Shown here: one piece after another, positions 1 through 8,851 of the stretch
How positions within the stretch are numbered: the first letter of the stretch is position 1
How the letters are laid out: each line of letters starts with the position of its first letter
From: Erwinia sp. S63
GTDB taxonomy: Bacteria; Pseudomonadota; Gammaproteobacteria; Enterobacterales; Enterobacteriaceae
Length of the DNA stretch: 64,000 nucleotides
Direction of reading: 5' to 3'
NCBI RefSeq assembly: GCF_016625195.1
Contig: NZ_JACVUP010000010.1
Span: 62,001-126,000, forward strand
The notes under the pieces: model-generated
Seen by the model: only the letters and a program-made list of their open reading frames with translations
What the model was told of the DNA's origin: nothing
Databases searched by the model: none
Program-made: the position numbers and the translations under genes

Positions 1-2
1 AT

Positions 3-719
3 CTCCCGGCCAATGTCGGTATTGCGCGTCCGTTTATCGCCACTTATCTGGGCGCTTGTGGTGGCACAATTCTGGCGTTTGTCTTCGGCATGATGGCCGT
101 CAATATTGCACCAGCCAGTGATGCCATGATGTCAGTACGCCATGCGACCGGCTGGCTTGGACCGATTCTGATGGTGCTGTTCCTGGTGAATATCATCTGT
201 CACAACTCAATGAATCTGTATGGTGCGGTATTATCACTGATTACGGCGGTGCAAACGTTCCGCCCACACTGGACGCCGGGTGCAGCGGTGCGTTTAGTGG
301 TGTCATCGCTGGTATTAGTGGGAAGCGTGTTAGTCGCGCTGGCGGCCTCGCAGAACTTTGTTTCCTTCTTTATTAACTTGATTCTGGCATTGATTGCGGT
401 ATTGATTCCGTGGATTGTGATTAATCTACTGGATTTTTATTATGTGAATAAGCAAAAGTATGACGTTGAAGCGATATTTCGTGCAGACGGCGGACGTTAT
501 GGATTGCTCAATACTCAGGCATTGCTGGTCTATTTCGCCGGGATTTTAGTACAGGTGCCTTTTGTTGAAAATGCCTTCTTTTCCGGTCCCTATGCGAATT
601 TAATTCCTGGTGTGGATATTTCATGGATCATCAGTTTTGTGGTGACCAGTATAGCGTATCCGATATTTCATCGGAAAAATGAGTCCAGTCTGGTGAGCAC
701 TCGGAAAAGTAAGGCCTGA
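3..719 (+). CDS. NCS1-family nucleobase permease, C-terminal part
   Basis: This is the 3' part of an inner-membrane transporter; the reading frame is open to the left edge, so the N-terminus lies outside the window. The visible part has several long hydrophobic segments and a C-terminal region (a YVNKQKYDVEAIF stretch, then two hydrophobic helices and a short polar tail) typical of the nucleobase:cation symporter-1 family (cytosine, purine, allantoin or hydantoin permeases). The substrate cannot be told from this part. An internal ATG at 90 is not the true start, because coding sequence with transmembrane character continues upstream of it. A hydantoin or allantoin substrate would fit the hydantoinase-type genes near 29-33 kb, but the distance makes that speculative. 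Confidence 0.85.
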   Translation, partial: LPANVGIARPFIATYLGACGGTILAFVFGMMAVNIAPASDAMMSVRHATGWLGPILMVLFLVNIICHNSMNLYGAVLSLITAVQTFRPHWTPGAAVRLVVSSLVLVGSVLVALAASQNFVSFFINLILALIAVLIPWIVINLLDFYYVNKQKYDVEAIFRADGGRYGLLNTQALLVYFAGILVQVPFVENAFFSGPYANLIPGVDISWIISFVVTSIAYPIFHRKNESSLVSTRKSKA

Positions 720-817
720 AGAGTCATACCTTAAGGTGAATGCGTTATCGAGCTATTTACGGTAGGGATTCCTCTCGGATTACCCGAAAACGTTTAGTGG
801 ATCGTTATATATTTGGC

Positions 818-842
818 AGACCGGCATTGATGATGCCGGTCT
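818..842. terminator. Strong hairpin downstream of the permease
   Basis: The arm agaccggcat is followed by the loop tgatg and the perfectly complementary arm atgccggtct. It lies about 100 bases after the permease stop codon. It has no T-run on either side, so it may be a processing hairpin and not an intrinsic terminator. Confidence 0.4.
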
Positions 843-958
843 CTAAGAACGTAGACATATTATCTACTCCAGCCTTACCCGCCATGAATGCATTAAATTT
901 CACTATCATTCCCCATTATTTCGTTTATCCTTGCGCGCAAAGTTCTTTGGCTCATTGT

Positions 959-992
959 AGCAGTTGTATCAGCAGTTGTATCAGCAGTTTTC
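959..992. repeat. 12-bp tandem repeat
   Basis: The 12-mer agcagttgtatc occurs twice in a row (959-970 and 971-982) and is followed by a partial third copy (agcagtt). No function can be inferred. Confidence 0.8.
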
Positions 993-1491
993 GGCAACAT
1001 AGCTATGACAGCATCAGAGGGAAATAATCGAAGTTATTAAGATGAGTTTCTTGCTCGCCAATGAAGGGGATGAATTAAATGCCTTCGTTTGCACCAGCCG
1101 CAGGCGATCGAGCCACTTAATACAGACATCATCACCCACCGGCAGGCGATGGGTAAGATAGCAATAGTTACAACACACTTTTACTAGTATCTCTAATTCC
1201 AGTCCGGTGCGAATTCTGAAATTGTGAGCCGCTCTAACTATGATCTGAACAGTGCCTGAGTTTCCCCTCTGATTAACTGCTTTTTGCCGGCCTGTAGGGC
1301 CGGTATGTAGTTTAAAGCTGTACTTTGGATGCTGTAACTAAACGATTAGACTTACTGTAAATTTTGCCGCAGGTTCTTTCTTTCAACGTAAGGAGATCTT
1401 AATTACCATCGAGAAAAACTTATTGCTTCTAATGAGATAGCGTTTTTGGCCGATAACTCCATACGAACGAGTATTTCTCATGGAGAACTGT

Positions 1492-1896
1492 ATGAAAAAG
1501 CCATTGATAGCTTTGGCCATTTTAGCATTAGCGAGTTGCGCGAAACCTTATGGGCCCGTAGCCAATACACTGAATGATCAATTAACCAAACCGGATCCCA
1601 GCAAACATCAGACTAAAATTAAGGTGCTGCGTGTTCCACAGTTCAGGGACAGCTTATTCAACCTGTGCACATTTGATTTTTCGGTGGATGGCAAGCTTGT
1701 TGCATTTCTGAAGCAAAACAACTATGTGACCGTTTATCTTGATAACGGCATGCACTACCTCAGCTATACCTACAGCTGCGATGAGGGGCGTCCTTATGCC
1801 CAAAAAGTGCTGGAAGTGATCACCAACGGCATGCCGCAGGAGTATTCGACCAAGATTGGCGCTTTCGGACATCTGTTTATGTGGCGCACGTCATAA
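1492..1896 (+). CDS. Small predicted outer-membrane or periplasmic lipoprotein
   Basis: This encodes 134 residues with a lipoprotein signal: a KK-containing n-region, a hydrophobic stretch and the lipobox LASC, so Cys16 would be the lipidated residue. I chose the ATG at 1492 and not 1480 because GGAG at 1482-1485 is well placed for it and the protein then starts directly with the signal peptide. The mature part contains two cysteines in a CTFDF and a YSCDEG context that could pair in the periplasm. The pattern (C-x-F-D-F-x-V-D-G-K-L ... Y-L-x-x-G-x-H) resembles small enterobacterial lipoproteins with a beta-sandwich fold, but I do not recognise a named family. It stands alone between two non-coding stretches. 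Confidence 0.8.
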   Translation: MKKPLIALAILALASCAKPYGPVANTLNDQLTKPDPSKHQTKIKVLRVPQFRDSLFNLCTFDFSVDGKLVAFLKQNNYVTVYLDNGMHYLSYTYSCDEGRPYAQKVLEVITNGMPQEYSTKIGAFGHLFMWRTS

Positions 1897-2009
1897 ACTC
1901 ACGCCTGTTCACTTAAACAGCTCTCCTCAAAAATGTGACAGGAAAACAGCATAGATAGCTCCATGCTTTCTACGTCGGACGCTACCTGGAACCATCAGCG
2001 ACCGGATAC

Positions 2010-3038
2010 TCAATCATCGTCTTCCATCAGTGAAACCATGGCACCTTTATGGGCTTCGACCATGCGGATATACCGCATCACTGTCTGGGTCTGTGTCCAG
2101 GTGCCTTCCTGCATAATCTGCGCAATTGAGATTCCTTTTCTGGCCATATCCTGCGCGGCACCGACACGCGCGCTGTGGCCACTCCAGCTGGAATAGCGTC
2201 CCTTGTTAGTTTTAAGGGTAGTTTTCGCTCCAGCCTGATGTCTTGCACGACGCCAGATATCTTCCAGACACGGGGCGCTCATGGGCACAGTTGAGATTGT
2301 GGTAATTTTGTTTGACCGGTGTATGGGGCAGAATAGAACCGCATCGGGTTCACCCGCCAGGCCGGCGGCGTTAATCCATTCCATCAGTCGTTCAGAAGAG
2401 CGGGTGCTAAGCGCCTTAACAATCCCGCCAGATTGCAGGATGGTTTTTGTCCAGCCCACGTCGAGGATAATGCGGCCATCGGCTGCCCGTGAAATGTCGC
2501 GCACGCGCAGACGAGATAACTCACTCATACGCAGCAATGTACCGTATGCCACGTGCATGAAGGCGAGATCCCGCAGGTGCTGAAGCCGGGAAGAATTCTG
2601 CCAGGCGTCATCGAGACGATTCAGATCCGGCCGGCAGAACGGTACCGCCTGACCGGTACGCTCACCAGAAACAATAGCCGTGCGGTTAATTTTCTTCTTT
2701 GCGCGAATGACATCAGGTGAAACCGTCGGAGGAACCAGCCCAGCGTTACGGTGTAACATTGACAGGAGAGCGGCGTGCACCGAAATGGTAGAAGTTGAAC
2801 GACCGATAGCCTGCAGGTGGAACAGGTAGTCTTGCATATCCTCCGGCGACATCGGCAGAAATGAACGGCGGTTATCCTGGGACCAGCGCCAGCTAATCCG
2901 CATCACGCTCAGCAGCTGGCGCCAGGTATTTGGCGAGAAGGCCTCGCGGTGCCGGACAAAGGCGGCCAGCTTCGCGGTGAGATCGTCATCGGCGCTGCCG
3001 CTGAGGGCCACGCCGGTAAAACCGGAGAGTTCGTTCAT
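2010..3038 (-). CDS. Cre-like tyrosine recombinase
   Basis: This is a 342-residue site-specific recombinase that closely resembles bacteriophage P1 Cre (343 residues) along its whole length. The N-terminal core-binding part includes AFSPNTWRQLLSV, and the catalytic part includes LLRMSELSRLRVRDISR. The active-site set is complete: Arg170, Lys198 (GWTKT), His288 and Arg291 (SGHSARVGAA), Trp314 and the nucleophile Tyr323 (RYIRM). These match R173, K201, H289, R292, W315 and Y324 of Cre. In P1 the enzyme resolves dimers at loxP, which lies upstream of cre; a loxP-like site lies upstream here as well (3265-3298). Such enzymes are typical of phage-plasmids and large plasmids, so this gene may mark a former or present plasmid, or an integrated element carrying the accessory genes that follow. 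Confidence 0.93.
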   Translation of the reverse strand: MNELSGFTGVALSGSADDDLTAKLAAFVRHREAFSPNTWRQLLSVMRISWRWSQDNRRSFLPMSPEDMQDYLFHLQAIGRSTSTISVHAALLSMLHRNAGLVPPTVSPDVIRAKKKINRTAIVSGERTGQAVPFCRPDLNRLDDAWQNSSRLQHLRDLAFMHVAYGTLLRMSELSRLRVRDISRAADGRIILDVGWTKTILQSGGIVKALSTRSSERLMEWINAAGLAGEPDAVLFCPIHRSNKITTISTVPMSAPCLEDIWRRARHQAGAKTTLKTNKGRYSSWSGHSARVGAAQDMARKGISIAQIMQEGTWTQTQTVMRYIRMVEAHKGAMVSLMEDDD

Positions 3039-3630
3039 GTCTGCTCAGTTTCTGCACGTTTATCAGACCGCAGCGCTACGTGAATTCTGAAGAAAGAGCA
3101 GGGCAAATGCCCGCCAGATTTTACGTAGCGCTGCCGTCGTTTTAACCACCTGCGCCCGGCCCCGCTCGGCGGTGCGTCGTTCAGGCCACGCCCTTGCGTA
3201 TAAATGGCCGTGTAGCTCAGGATCCGGCCCGGATCCGCATCATACAGGGGTTTTAAGCGTTTGTCTGGACTTATATAAACTTAATTATATAAGGTTATAA
3301 TTCTGGATGAGCTTACGATCTGCAGGTGAGTGCGAGCCAATCCCACTTCATAAAACGCCTATTATATGAAGCTAGGATTTTCCAATTAATTCGTAATGGC
3401 AGTATGCTTACAAAGTGGTAGGCTGATAAACCACTTATTAGATAAGGTTAGATTGCCACAACGCGAATTATGAATTGGGATTACATATAGGGTGATTCGC
3501 TAACTTAAAAGTTGTAACATATGTCACAATCTATCAAATTGGCTGTTCTCTGGCTGGGAATGAAAGTTATAAACAAAAATTAGGTCACACTAAAGAAATT
3601 TAAATAAAGGAAAATATACAAAGGATTCAT
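3039..3630. other. Intergenic region between divergent cre-like and ATPase genes
   Basis: This is a 590-base spacer that must hold both divergent promoters. Base composition changes sharply near 3260, from GC-rich to strongly AT-rich. It contains the loxP-like site (3265-3298) and a second dyad, cttcata at 3346-3352 with tatgaag at 3365-3371, separated by 12 bases. No gene is seen. Confidence 0.6.
3265..3298. other. Candidate loxP-like recombination site
   Basis: An inverted repeat (cttatata at 3270-3277, tatataag at 3286-3293) flanks an asymmetric 8-bp spacer, aacttaat. This is the loxP layout of two 13-bp arms around an 8-bp spacer. Read on the minus strand, the right 13-bp arm (3286-3298) matches the 13-bp loxP arm at 9 or 10 positions; the left arm matches at about 6. 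The site lies about 230 bp upstream of the Cre-like gene, as loxP lies upstream of cre in P1. Function is inferred from layout and position only. Confidence 0.5.
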
Positions 3631-5307
3631 ATGGAAACCAACTATACTAATGCTAAAGCAAAAAAAGAATTAGGTTTTAATGACAATAAGAAAATTGAAA
3701 TTAAATCGATTAAAGCTATTAATTTAACAAAGTTCAGAAGTTTTACTGACCGAAGAATAGAATTAGGTGGAAATATTACTGTACTAATTGGTCGCAATGG
3801 TACAATGAAAACATCAGTGATGGGTTTGATTGCACACCCATTTGGTAGTGAATCAAAAGATGCCTTTGGCAAGCCCCTTAAAACTTCTATAAATGAGGTA
3901 TTTAAGTTCTCAACAAAATATGATTTAGGCCCAGATAAGTATGATATTTATTTTGATGTGGGAAAAAATGAGTTATTGAAAGAAACTGTTACTGTCAGAC
4001 TAGCTAAAGATGGGTCTGATCGTCATAGAATAGTTATATCCGGACATGAGCAGGGAGACGGGAATTTTACTTACAACACGTCCTTCTTGAACTTAAAAAG
4101 ATTATTACCTTTGGTGGGGACTAATGCAAAACCAGATGACACAATTAGCGAGTTAACTGATTATGAAAAAGAATTGCAAAGAGACTTCTATGAGAATGTT
4201 TTACCAAGCATGGATTACGAGGATTTTACTGCAGTTTATGAAGTTAACACCAAGTCAACATTTGCTCCATGTGGTGAAAATGCTAAATATGACTATCAAG
4301 CAATATCATCAGGTGAAGATAACTTGGGTGCGATTTTTAATAGATTGATTGGTTTTCAAAGAGCATATGACAAAAAAAGTAAATTTGGCAATGGAATTCT
4401 TTGCATAGACGAGTTTGAAAGTGGATTACATCCAATAGCTCAATTAAATCTTTTTGATTATCTCTTCAAGTGGTCCAACAAATACAAAGTACAAATAATT
4501 ATCACCACTCATTCACTTCACTTAATCCAAAACATAAATATAAAACATCAATTAAACGTCGAGAATGAAAAAATAATACTAAATTTTATTAGCAAAGCCA
4601 ATGTTGGCGATGATAGAAACTACAACATCATTAAAAATCCAGATTTTAATTCTGCATATAAAGAGTTGACCTTTGAAGATCCCAAGGAATTAATTAAATA
4701 TAAAAAAATCAACATTCTGTGTGAGGATAAAATTGCGATACATTTTATTAAGGCGCTAATACAGAAAAGAGATATCCTTTCGCTGGTTAATTTTAATTCA
4801 AATTTAAATTCTGATACAGAAAACACCGGGACTAGTTATACATTATTAACACAATTGTGTTCTAATTTCCCTTTTTTGTTAAACGAATCGTTTGTCATTT
4901 TTGATGCAGACGTCAAAGGTAAGACTGATAAAATTAAAGATAAAAACACTTATATAATTTTACCGGATTCAGATAATTTACCCCTGGAAAAAAGGATTAT
5001 TTGTTTTATTTTGTCGTTGCCGGGGGATGATAAATTTTTCAAGCAGTTCAATACTGAAAAAGAAATATTTATCAACCAATTTAAAACTGCTGGAATGAAA
5101 AGCATTTCAGTAAAAGACCTAAAATCAGAAAAGATATCGGTAAAAACCTGTAAGAAATGGGCAGAAACTGATATAGTTCGGTTTAAACAATACGTAACTT
5201 ATTATGCAAAATCAGTTGATAGCTCAGAGTTTAAGCGTGAATTCTATCATAGGATTAACTATATCAATAAAATTAGAGGCTTACCTCCGATCAATGAAGG
5301 GAGCTAA
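3631..5307 (+). CDS. OLD-like AAA ATPase with C-terminal TOPRIM-like domain
   Basis: This encodes 558 residues. The N-terminal half is an ABC/SMC-type ATPase: Walker A at residues 54-61 (GRNGTMKT), an ABC-type signature around 226-230 (SSGED), Walker B with Asp260-Glu261 (ILCIDE) and a switch His294 (ITTHS). The C-terminal half has the acidic motifs expected of a TOPRIM nuclease: Glu365 in NILCED and an Asp425-x-Asp427 pair in FVIFDAD. This layout is that of OLD-family nucleases and of ATPase-TOPRIM fusions such as PARIS-like proteins, which act in anti-phage defence. AAGGA at 3621-3625 supports the start. The stop is only 3 bases before the methylase start, so the two genes are probably co-expressed. 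The gene is very AT-rich compared with the rest of the window, a sign of recent acquisition. The exact family is unsettled. Confidence 0.8.
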   Translation: METNYTNAKAKKELGFNDNKKIEIKSIKAINLTKFRSFTDRRIELGGNITVLIGRNGTMKTSVMGLIAHPFGSESKDAFGKPLKTSINEVFKFSTKYDLGPDKYDIYFDVGKNELLKETVTVRLAKDGSDRHRIVISGHEQGDGNFTYNTSFLNLKRLLPLVGTNAKPDDTISELTDYEKELQRDFYENVLPSMDYEDFTAVYEVNTKSTFAPCGENAKYDYQAISSGEDNLGAIFNRLIGFQRAYDKKSKFGNGILCIDEFESGLHPIAQLNLFDYLFKWSNKYKVQIIITTHSLHLIQNINIKHQLNVENEKIILNFISKANVGDDRNYNIIKNPDFNSAYKELTFEDPKELIKYKKINILCEDKIAIHFIKALIQKRDILSLVNFNSNLNSDTENTGTSYTLLTQLCSNFPFLLNESFVIFDADVKGKTDKIKDKNTYIILPDSDNLPLEKRIICFILSLPGDDKFFKQFNTEKEIFINQFKTAGMKSISVKDLKSEKISVKTCKKWAETDIVRFKQYVTYYAKSVDSSEFKREFYHRINYINKIRGLPPINEGS

Positions 5308-5310
5308 CTC

Positions 5311-6198
5311 ATGCCTATAACTCACTCTCCGCTGAGATATCCAGGTGGAAAAGCTCAACTGAAACCATTCATAAAAGAGCTTTTGAGCACAATTGAGGTC
5401 AAGACCTTAACCTATATTGAACCTTTTAGTGGGGGGGCTGGCCTCGCTTTATCTCTGCTTTTTGATGGCACTGCCTCAAAAATAATTCTCAACGATTATG
5501 ACAAAGCTATTTACTCTCTGTGGCATTGTATTGTTTACAATTCTGAAGACTTAATAACTAAGATTATAGATACGCCTGTAACTATTGATGAATGGCATAT
5601 TCAAAAGGGAATCTATGAACAGAAGGAAGAAACTGACGTTGTTGAATTAGCTTTTGCAACATTATTTTTGAATAGAACAAATCGTTCAGGAATATTAAAG
5701 GCTGGAGTAATTGGTGGAAAGGAACAAAAAGGAAACTATAAACTGGACTGTAGGTTCAATAAGCGAGGCTTGATTGATAAAATAAAAAAAATATCTTTAT
5801 CCGCTGACTGTATTGAGCTCCATAACCTTGATGCCGTTGAATTCATTGAAAAAGTAATAAAGAAACAGGATAAAAATTGTTGTTTCATTTTCTTTGATCC
5901 TCCTTATTACAATAAAGGAAAAGAACTATATACAAACTTCTTTGATAAAGAAGATCATGAGAATTTGTTTATCAAAATCAATGCCTTGAAAGATTACAAT
6001 TGGATCGTAACCTATGACAATTGCCAAGAAATTATAGAACTTTATAAAGAGCATCATCCAAGAATTTATTCTTTAAATTACAGCTTGGCAACTAAGAAGA
6101 AAGCAACAGAATTACTTTTTGTAAGTAAGGGGATTGATATTCCCGCTAATATAAAAAATTTAAACTTTGAAAAGCCCGCCACTTTTGAGATAAAATAA
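5311..6198 (+). CDS. D12-class DNA adenine N6-methyltransferase (Dam-like)
   Basis: This is a 295-residue enzyme of the MethyltransfD12 family, which transfers a methyl group from S-adenosylmethionine to adenine N6 in DNA. The motifs are RYPGGK at residues 9-14, the AdoMet-binding EPFSGGAG at 37-44, a FLNRTNRSG segment near 120 and the catalytic DPPY at 196-199. The length fits the family. It follows the OLD-like gene by 3 bases with AAGGGAG at 5297-5303, so the pair forms a two-gene operon. A methylase coupled to an ATPase/nuclease suggests a modification-plus-restriction arrangement in which methylation marks self DNA. The target site cannot be read from the sequence; GATC is common in this family. 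AT-rich like its partner. Confidence 0.9.
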   Translation: MPITHSPLRYPGGKAQLKPFIKELLSTIEVKTLTYIEPFSGGAGLALSLLFDGTASKIILNDYDKAIYSLWHCIVYNSEDLITKIIDTPVTIDEWHIQKGIYEQKEETDVVELAFATLFLNRTNRSGILKAGVIGGKEQKGNYKLDCRFNKRGLIDKIKKISLSADCIELHNLDAVEFIEKVIKKQDKNCCFIFFDPPYYNKGKELYTNFFDKEDHENLFIKINALKDYNWIVTYDNCQEIIELYKEHHPRIYSLNYSLATKKKATELLFVSKGIDIPANIKNLNFEKPATFEIK

Positions 6199-6738
6199 AA
6201 GGAAATAGGGTTTGACAAGCTAGGAAGAAATTAAAGGTAAACCATCTCACAAAACGCCTTAACATCACTACAGTTTAAGGAAGTTATAGTGCACCACCGA
6301 TACACCATCGCTAAGCCCTCGACGTGTGGAGGTTGTGCTTGAGTGTAAAAGTGGAACAACTGTTAGTTTTGCCGATACGCTCATATTAGAGTAGGATGAA
6401 GCAGAGTTATGACTCGCCCGCAGAAGCCTTGTAACTAACGAGTGACAATATTGATACTTGTGCAACAAAGTAGCTAAACTGCAGATTCTTTGTAACCATT
6501 CGATCAACGAGATCCTCATCTCTGACGAAGGAGGCGTGATGAGCAGCCGATACTCCCCAAAGACTTTTACAAGGAAAAAATTTCGCTAGTCAGTAAAGCA
6601 CAAAATTGCTTTATTTAAAGTTGAAGCAGTACAGAGTTATCTAAAATTTTTGGAAATTGATGTAGGTGTTGCATTCTCCTACCGGAGACAATTGATTTTT
6701 TGATTTTGGAATGAAAAAAACATAAGAGAGCATGGACG
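6199..6738. other. Gap with no supported gene
   Basis: These 540 bases hold only short open frames. One 16-codon frame starts at 6539 behind a very strong AGGAGG-type ribosome site (6529-6535) but stops at once; it may be the beginning of a truncated gene. No terminator with a T-run is obvious after the methylase. Confidence 0.45.
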
Positions 6739-7581
6739 ATGATCTACCACTACACCGATTTGAACGCAGTGAAATTGATCTTTGAGAAAAACAAGCTCTG
6801 GTTAACAGACCATCGATTTTTGAATGATACTGAAGAAAGTAAGTGTGGATATAAAATAATTAAAGACACACTTTTAGAATTTTCCGACTTTCCCTTAAAC
6901 TACCCTCAGGATTTAATTTCCGATATAAAAAACTCACTGATATTTTTAGGCGACAACCCAGAATTAATCATAGAGCCACCTTCTATTTTCGTTGCATCCT
7001 TTAGTAAGGATAAGGACTCGCTAAGCCAGTGGAGGAGTTATGGGATGCATGCAATTGGAATAGATGAGAATACGTTAAAAACTGAAATTGAAAGGCATGG
7101 TGATACTAATATATTCCTCAAATGTCACTATATTACAAATAATAAAGAATCGGTAAACTATGCAATATCAATAATTAAATCATTCCTACTTCCACTTCTT
7201 CTTTCTGCGTGGGTAAAATTAGATGATAAGAACATATTAGGACATCTTTATTTGTATCTTATTATATATTCAATGGGTTTCAAACATGCAGGGTTCAGGG
7301 ATGAATCAGAGGTAAGAATAATTATAGCAAGCATATGGAATGATGAAAGAATTAAGTTCAGGACCAGAGGCGATTATTTAATTCCTTATTGGGAATTGGA
7401 CATTCCACAACAAGCGCTGCGAGAAATTGTGATAGGCCCGGTTGAGGACCGTTATCTTGCGGAAACATCTTTACAGATGTTCGCGAACAGTATTGTCATG
7501 GGTCGCTTAAAATCAGGTAATGATAAAAATAGGGCTGCCTTGGAAGTGAGATGTTCAGAGATCCCTTTCCGAAGTATCTAA
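6739..7581 (+). CDS. DUF2971-family protein
   Basis: This encodes 280 residues with the DUF2971 pattern: N-terminal IYHYTDLNAVKLIFEKNKLW followed by LTDHRFLNDTEE, a central FVASFSKDKDSLSQWRSYG, and a later KHAGFRDESEVRIII. The family is widespread in bacterial accessory islands. Its biochemical activity is not established to my knowledge, although the conserved Tyr/Thr-Asp and SQWR-Gly motifs hint at a nucleotide-binding or ADP-ribosyl-transferase-like fold. There is no signal peptide or membrane segment, so it is probably cytoplasmic. It lies in the same AT-rich stretch and on the same strand as the OLD/methylase pair, but a 540-base gap separates them and its own ribosome site is weak. It may be an independent cargo gene of the same island. 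Confidence 0.8.
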   Translation: MIYHYTDLNAVKLIFEKNKLWLTDHRFLNDTEESKCGYKIIKDTLLEFSDFPLNYPQDLISDIKNSLIFLGDNPELIIEPPSIFVASFSKDKDSLSQWRSYGMHAIGIDENTLKTEIERHGDTNIFLKCHYITNNKESVNYAISIIKSFLLPLLLSAWVKLDDKNILGHLYLYLIIYSMGFKHAGFRDESEVRIIIASIWNDERIKFRTRGDYLIPYWELDIPQQALREIVIGPVEDRYLAETSLQMFANSIVMGRLKSGNDKNRAALEVRCSEIPFRSI

Positions 7582-8851
7582 TATAAATTAACACGGAAAA
7601 ATAAATCATCACTGTATATTATAAAGGTGAATCAAAGTATTCATGATTGAATGCCTTTAATAATATAACTTAAAAGTACTGATGCATTTATTAGCTGTTC
7701 AAATGCACCATCAATGGAGTTCCTCCCCTGTTAAAAAGACACAGTTAATTTTAACTAGCAGCGCACTTTTCATACCCTAGATGAGTGCATTTTCAGTCCT
7801 TTAGGGGGCACCAGTTATTATAGTCTCACATCCATTCCGTCAGTTTTCCCATTACAGTAATGGCATCCGACATATCATTCACATACTCGTAGTCGCGTTT
7901 GAACGTTTTCACGAACGATTAAGCCATCCTATTGCTCTCCGGACGTCGCTCTGGCGTCGTAAACATGATAAACCCTTGAGACGGCGATCGTCCTTTTTGC
8001 GTTCGCTATTTAACAATTTCAGTTATCAGTCTGCAAGTCAACGGCGTGTGGCAGTTAAAGCGTATTTTCAAGGTGCCTTTCTACACTCTCTGTCAGCAGA
8101 TCCTGCAACATAACACTGTTAATAAAACCTGTTGCTGACGACCAACTTAAATTCTTCTTATAAATTTGGCAGGGCCAATGCAGCCAGCGTATGAATTCTG
8201 CAATAAACGAAATATCCCCTAGTAATCCACACGCGATAGTAAATGACCTTATCATTTTTATACTTAACATAATTATGATGTTGTGAACTTCGTGTTCTAG
8301 CGAAACTGATCAGCCCGCCATTTTGAGTGCCTTCCGGCCGTAGGTGACCACTAAATGCCAGACGCTGTTTAAGAAGCTAGCAATAACGTTGCTCACGAGA
8401 AGAGGTGTGCGCATGTATGGACCGGAACTCGCGCGATCCCCGACAATTCATCACTTCGATAGAGCGATAACCGCTAAAATCGCACCTTTGCCAAAGCCTG
8501 GCCGGCCTGAAGAACGGATATCGTTCGACTGGCACGAGAGGAATTCTACTTGCTGTGCCAAGAGATGCTTACGCTACGCTTTTACTAATCAATCAAGGAC
8601 GCTGTGCGCTTAATTTCAGTGCAGTTGCTAATAAGAACGAGACAAATAATCCGAAGAAATTTCTTCTCTTGTCTGCATCCTAAAACCACCAACTCTATAT
8701 TTGAGTTAGTTGAGGGAATAACCCTGTGCTAAGTAAAATAATACCTCCATTCTCGTTTTATAACGCCATCAGGAACTTTCTGATTGTTTAGGTGATATTC
8801 TGCGCAAACAAGCTTACAAAACATTTACAATCAATTTAACTTAAGTCTTTT
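7582..8851. other. Long gap with transposase debris upstream of cdiB
   Basis: About 1.27 kb without an intact gene. It contains a decayed IS3-family transposase end (7755-7990). Open frames at 8055-8270 (minus) and 8344-8613 (plus) have no recognisable family or good ribosome site and are not called. The last 200 bases are AT-rich and probably carry the cdiBA promoter. Confidence 0.6.
7755..7990 (-). pseudogene. IS3-family transposase orfB, C-terminal remnant
   Basis: On the minus strand the frame reads a degenerate version of the IS2/IS3-type integrase C-terminus: TPERRPESNRMA, a stop, SFVKTFKRDYEYVN, then LTEWM, a stop and DYNN. A shifted frame continues with GLKMHSSRV, which corresponds to the GLKMRSPRE-type end of these transposases. 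At least two in-frame stops and a frameshift show it is dead. No terminal inverted repeats could be recognised around it. It marks past insertion activity next to the CDI locus. Confidence 0.8.

Larger units (their letters stand above)
720..1479. other. Non-coding gap with small repeats and hairpins
   Basis: No convincing gene is seen in these 760 bases. A 95-codon open frame at 740-1027 has no family resemblance and runs through a tandem repeat, so it is not called. The gap holds a perfect 10-bp hairpin at 818-842, a 12-bp tandem repeat at 959-992, and a 6-bp GC-rich hairpin at 1287-1303. Confidence 0.6.

Noticed and set aside
740-1027. 95-codon open frame after the permease
   Set aside because: No family resemblance; it runs through a tandem repeat and hairpin and has no good ribosome site.
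1287-1303. GC-rich hairpin preceded by five T
   Set aside because: The T-run is on the wrong side for a terminator on either strand.
3346-3371. Second dyad (cttcata/tatgaag) as a lox site
   Set aside because: The 12-base spacer and the arms do not fit the loxP layout as well as the site at 3265-3298.
8055-8270. 71-codon minus-strand frame between transposase debris and cdiB
   Set aside because: No recognisable motif, start unsupported, sits in degenerate sequence.
8344-8613. 89-codon plus-strand frame upstream of cdiB
   Set aside because: Composition unlike protein-coding neighbours, no motif, probably chance.
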